Shown here piece by piece: positions 63,914 to 64,000 of a stretch of DNA of 64,000 bases. Position 1 is the stretch's first letter; each line of letters begins with the position of its first letter. The notes under the pieces are model-generated. The model was not told the DNA's origin and did no database searches. It saw only the letters and a program-made list of their open reading frames with translations. The stretch lies in the NCBI RefSeq assembly GCF_003345255.1, contig NZ_CP029331.1:806001-870000 (forward strand), given 5' to 3'. A program made the translations under genes and the position numbers. Source of the DNA: Pseudothauera hydrothermalis. Its GTDB lineage: Bacteria; Pseudomonadota; Gammaproteobacteria; Burkholderiales; Rhodocyclaceae.

Positions 63914-64000
63914 TTCAGGCGTGCGCGTTGATCCAGGCCCGCCATTGCGCAAACAGCGCTGGGCTGCCGGCGGCGATGACCCCACGTTTGACCGCCGGCC
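63914..64000 (-). CDS. C-terminal fragment of an unidentified protein, cut by the window edge
   Basis: An open frame on the minus strand enters from the right edge and ends at 63914, giving PAVKRGVIAAGSPALFAQWR and then AWINAHA. It ends 50 bases upstream of the small gene before prk. The fragment is too short to classify; coding is likely but not certain. Confidence 0.4.

Overview
The window is chromosomal DNA of a GC-rich Gram-negative bacterium, most probably a betaproteobacterium of the Rhodocyclales or a neighbouring order such as Hydrogenophilales or Nitrosomonadales. This is inferred from gene content and order: dut-coaBC-radC-rpmB-rpmG, clpS-clpA beside a cold shock gene, glnE beside a CYTH-CHAD triphosphatase, yhdP-nitrilase-tldD, a DUF4212/ActP-type symporter pair, soxYZ with a flavocytochrome c, and a phosphoribulokinase next to the transketolase-GAPDH-PGK-aldolase genes. 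I saw no rRNA, tRNA, insertion sequence, prophage, CRISPR array or toxin-antitoxin pair. Gene density is high, and the long antisense open frames are GC-rich shadows.

Layout. 1-5.6 kb: MscS channel, a nudJ / secreted unknown / mnmA operon, an unknown protein, a DUF2062 membrane protein and SixA. 5.7-16.4 kb: CYTH-CHAD triphosphatase and glnE on the minus strand, then yhdP, a nitrilase-family amidase and tldD on the plus strand. 16.4-24.2 kb: envelope stress and efflux block with a TetR repressor divergent from an RND adaptor and pump, an OmpR-type two-component system, and a divergent Spy-like periplasmic protein with a collagen-like tail. 24.2-29.0 kb: isocitrate lyase with a recognisable promoter and palindrome, RraA, ClpA, ClpS. 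29.0-33.3 kb: cold shock protein, L33, L28, RadC, CoaBC, dUTPase and a Nudix hydrolase. 33.4-36.1 kb: sulfide/sulfur oxidation divergon, with FccB-type flavoprotein and a small cytochrome c opposite SoxY and SoxZ. 36.3-39.7 kb: AceK divergent from isocitrate dehydrogenase. 39.8-43.6 kb: UspA, DUF4212 + ActP-like symporter, a small membrane protein, and a second DUF4212 gene. 43.6-49.5 kb: EF-G-2-like GTPase, BT1/MFS-like transporter, DUF3422 protein and OmpA lipoprotein. 49.8-52.8 kb: a diguanylate cyclase with a haem-c motif in its sensor region, a gamma-glutamylcyclotransferase-like protein and an unknown. 52.9-64.0 kb: central carbon block on the minus strand (prk, tkt, gap, epd, pgk, pyk, fba), broken by an HDOD gene and an oppositely oriented cysteine-motif membrane protein.

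How the genes fit together. Isocitrate lyase, isocitrate dehydrogenase and the AceK kinase/phosphatase form the control point between the TCA cycle and the glyoxylate shunt, and the DUF4212/ActP pair would import acetate or a related short-chain acid. Phosphoribulokinase plus transketolase, GAPDH, PGK and aldolase supply most of a Calvin cycle, and the Sox/Fcc genes could supply electrons from reduced sulfur. Together they suggest a metabolically flexible organism growing on acetate and possibly as a sulfur-oxidising autotroph. RuBisCO and the remaining sox genes are not in the window.

I found no obviously unprecedented multigene system. The most unusual points are an orphan DUF4212 gene behind an EF-G-2-like GTPase, AT-rich palindromes upstream of both aceA and the aceK/icd divergon, a collagen-like tail on a Spy-like protein, an EF-hand-like loop in the symporter, a haem-c diguanylate cyclase, and an unrecognised secreted protein overlapped by both nudJ and mnmA.
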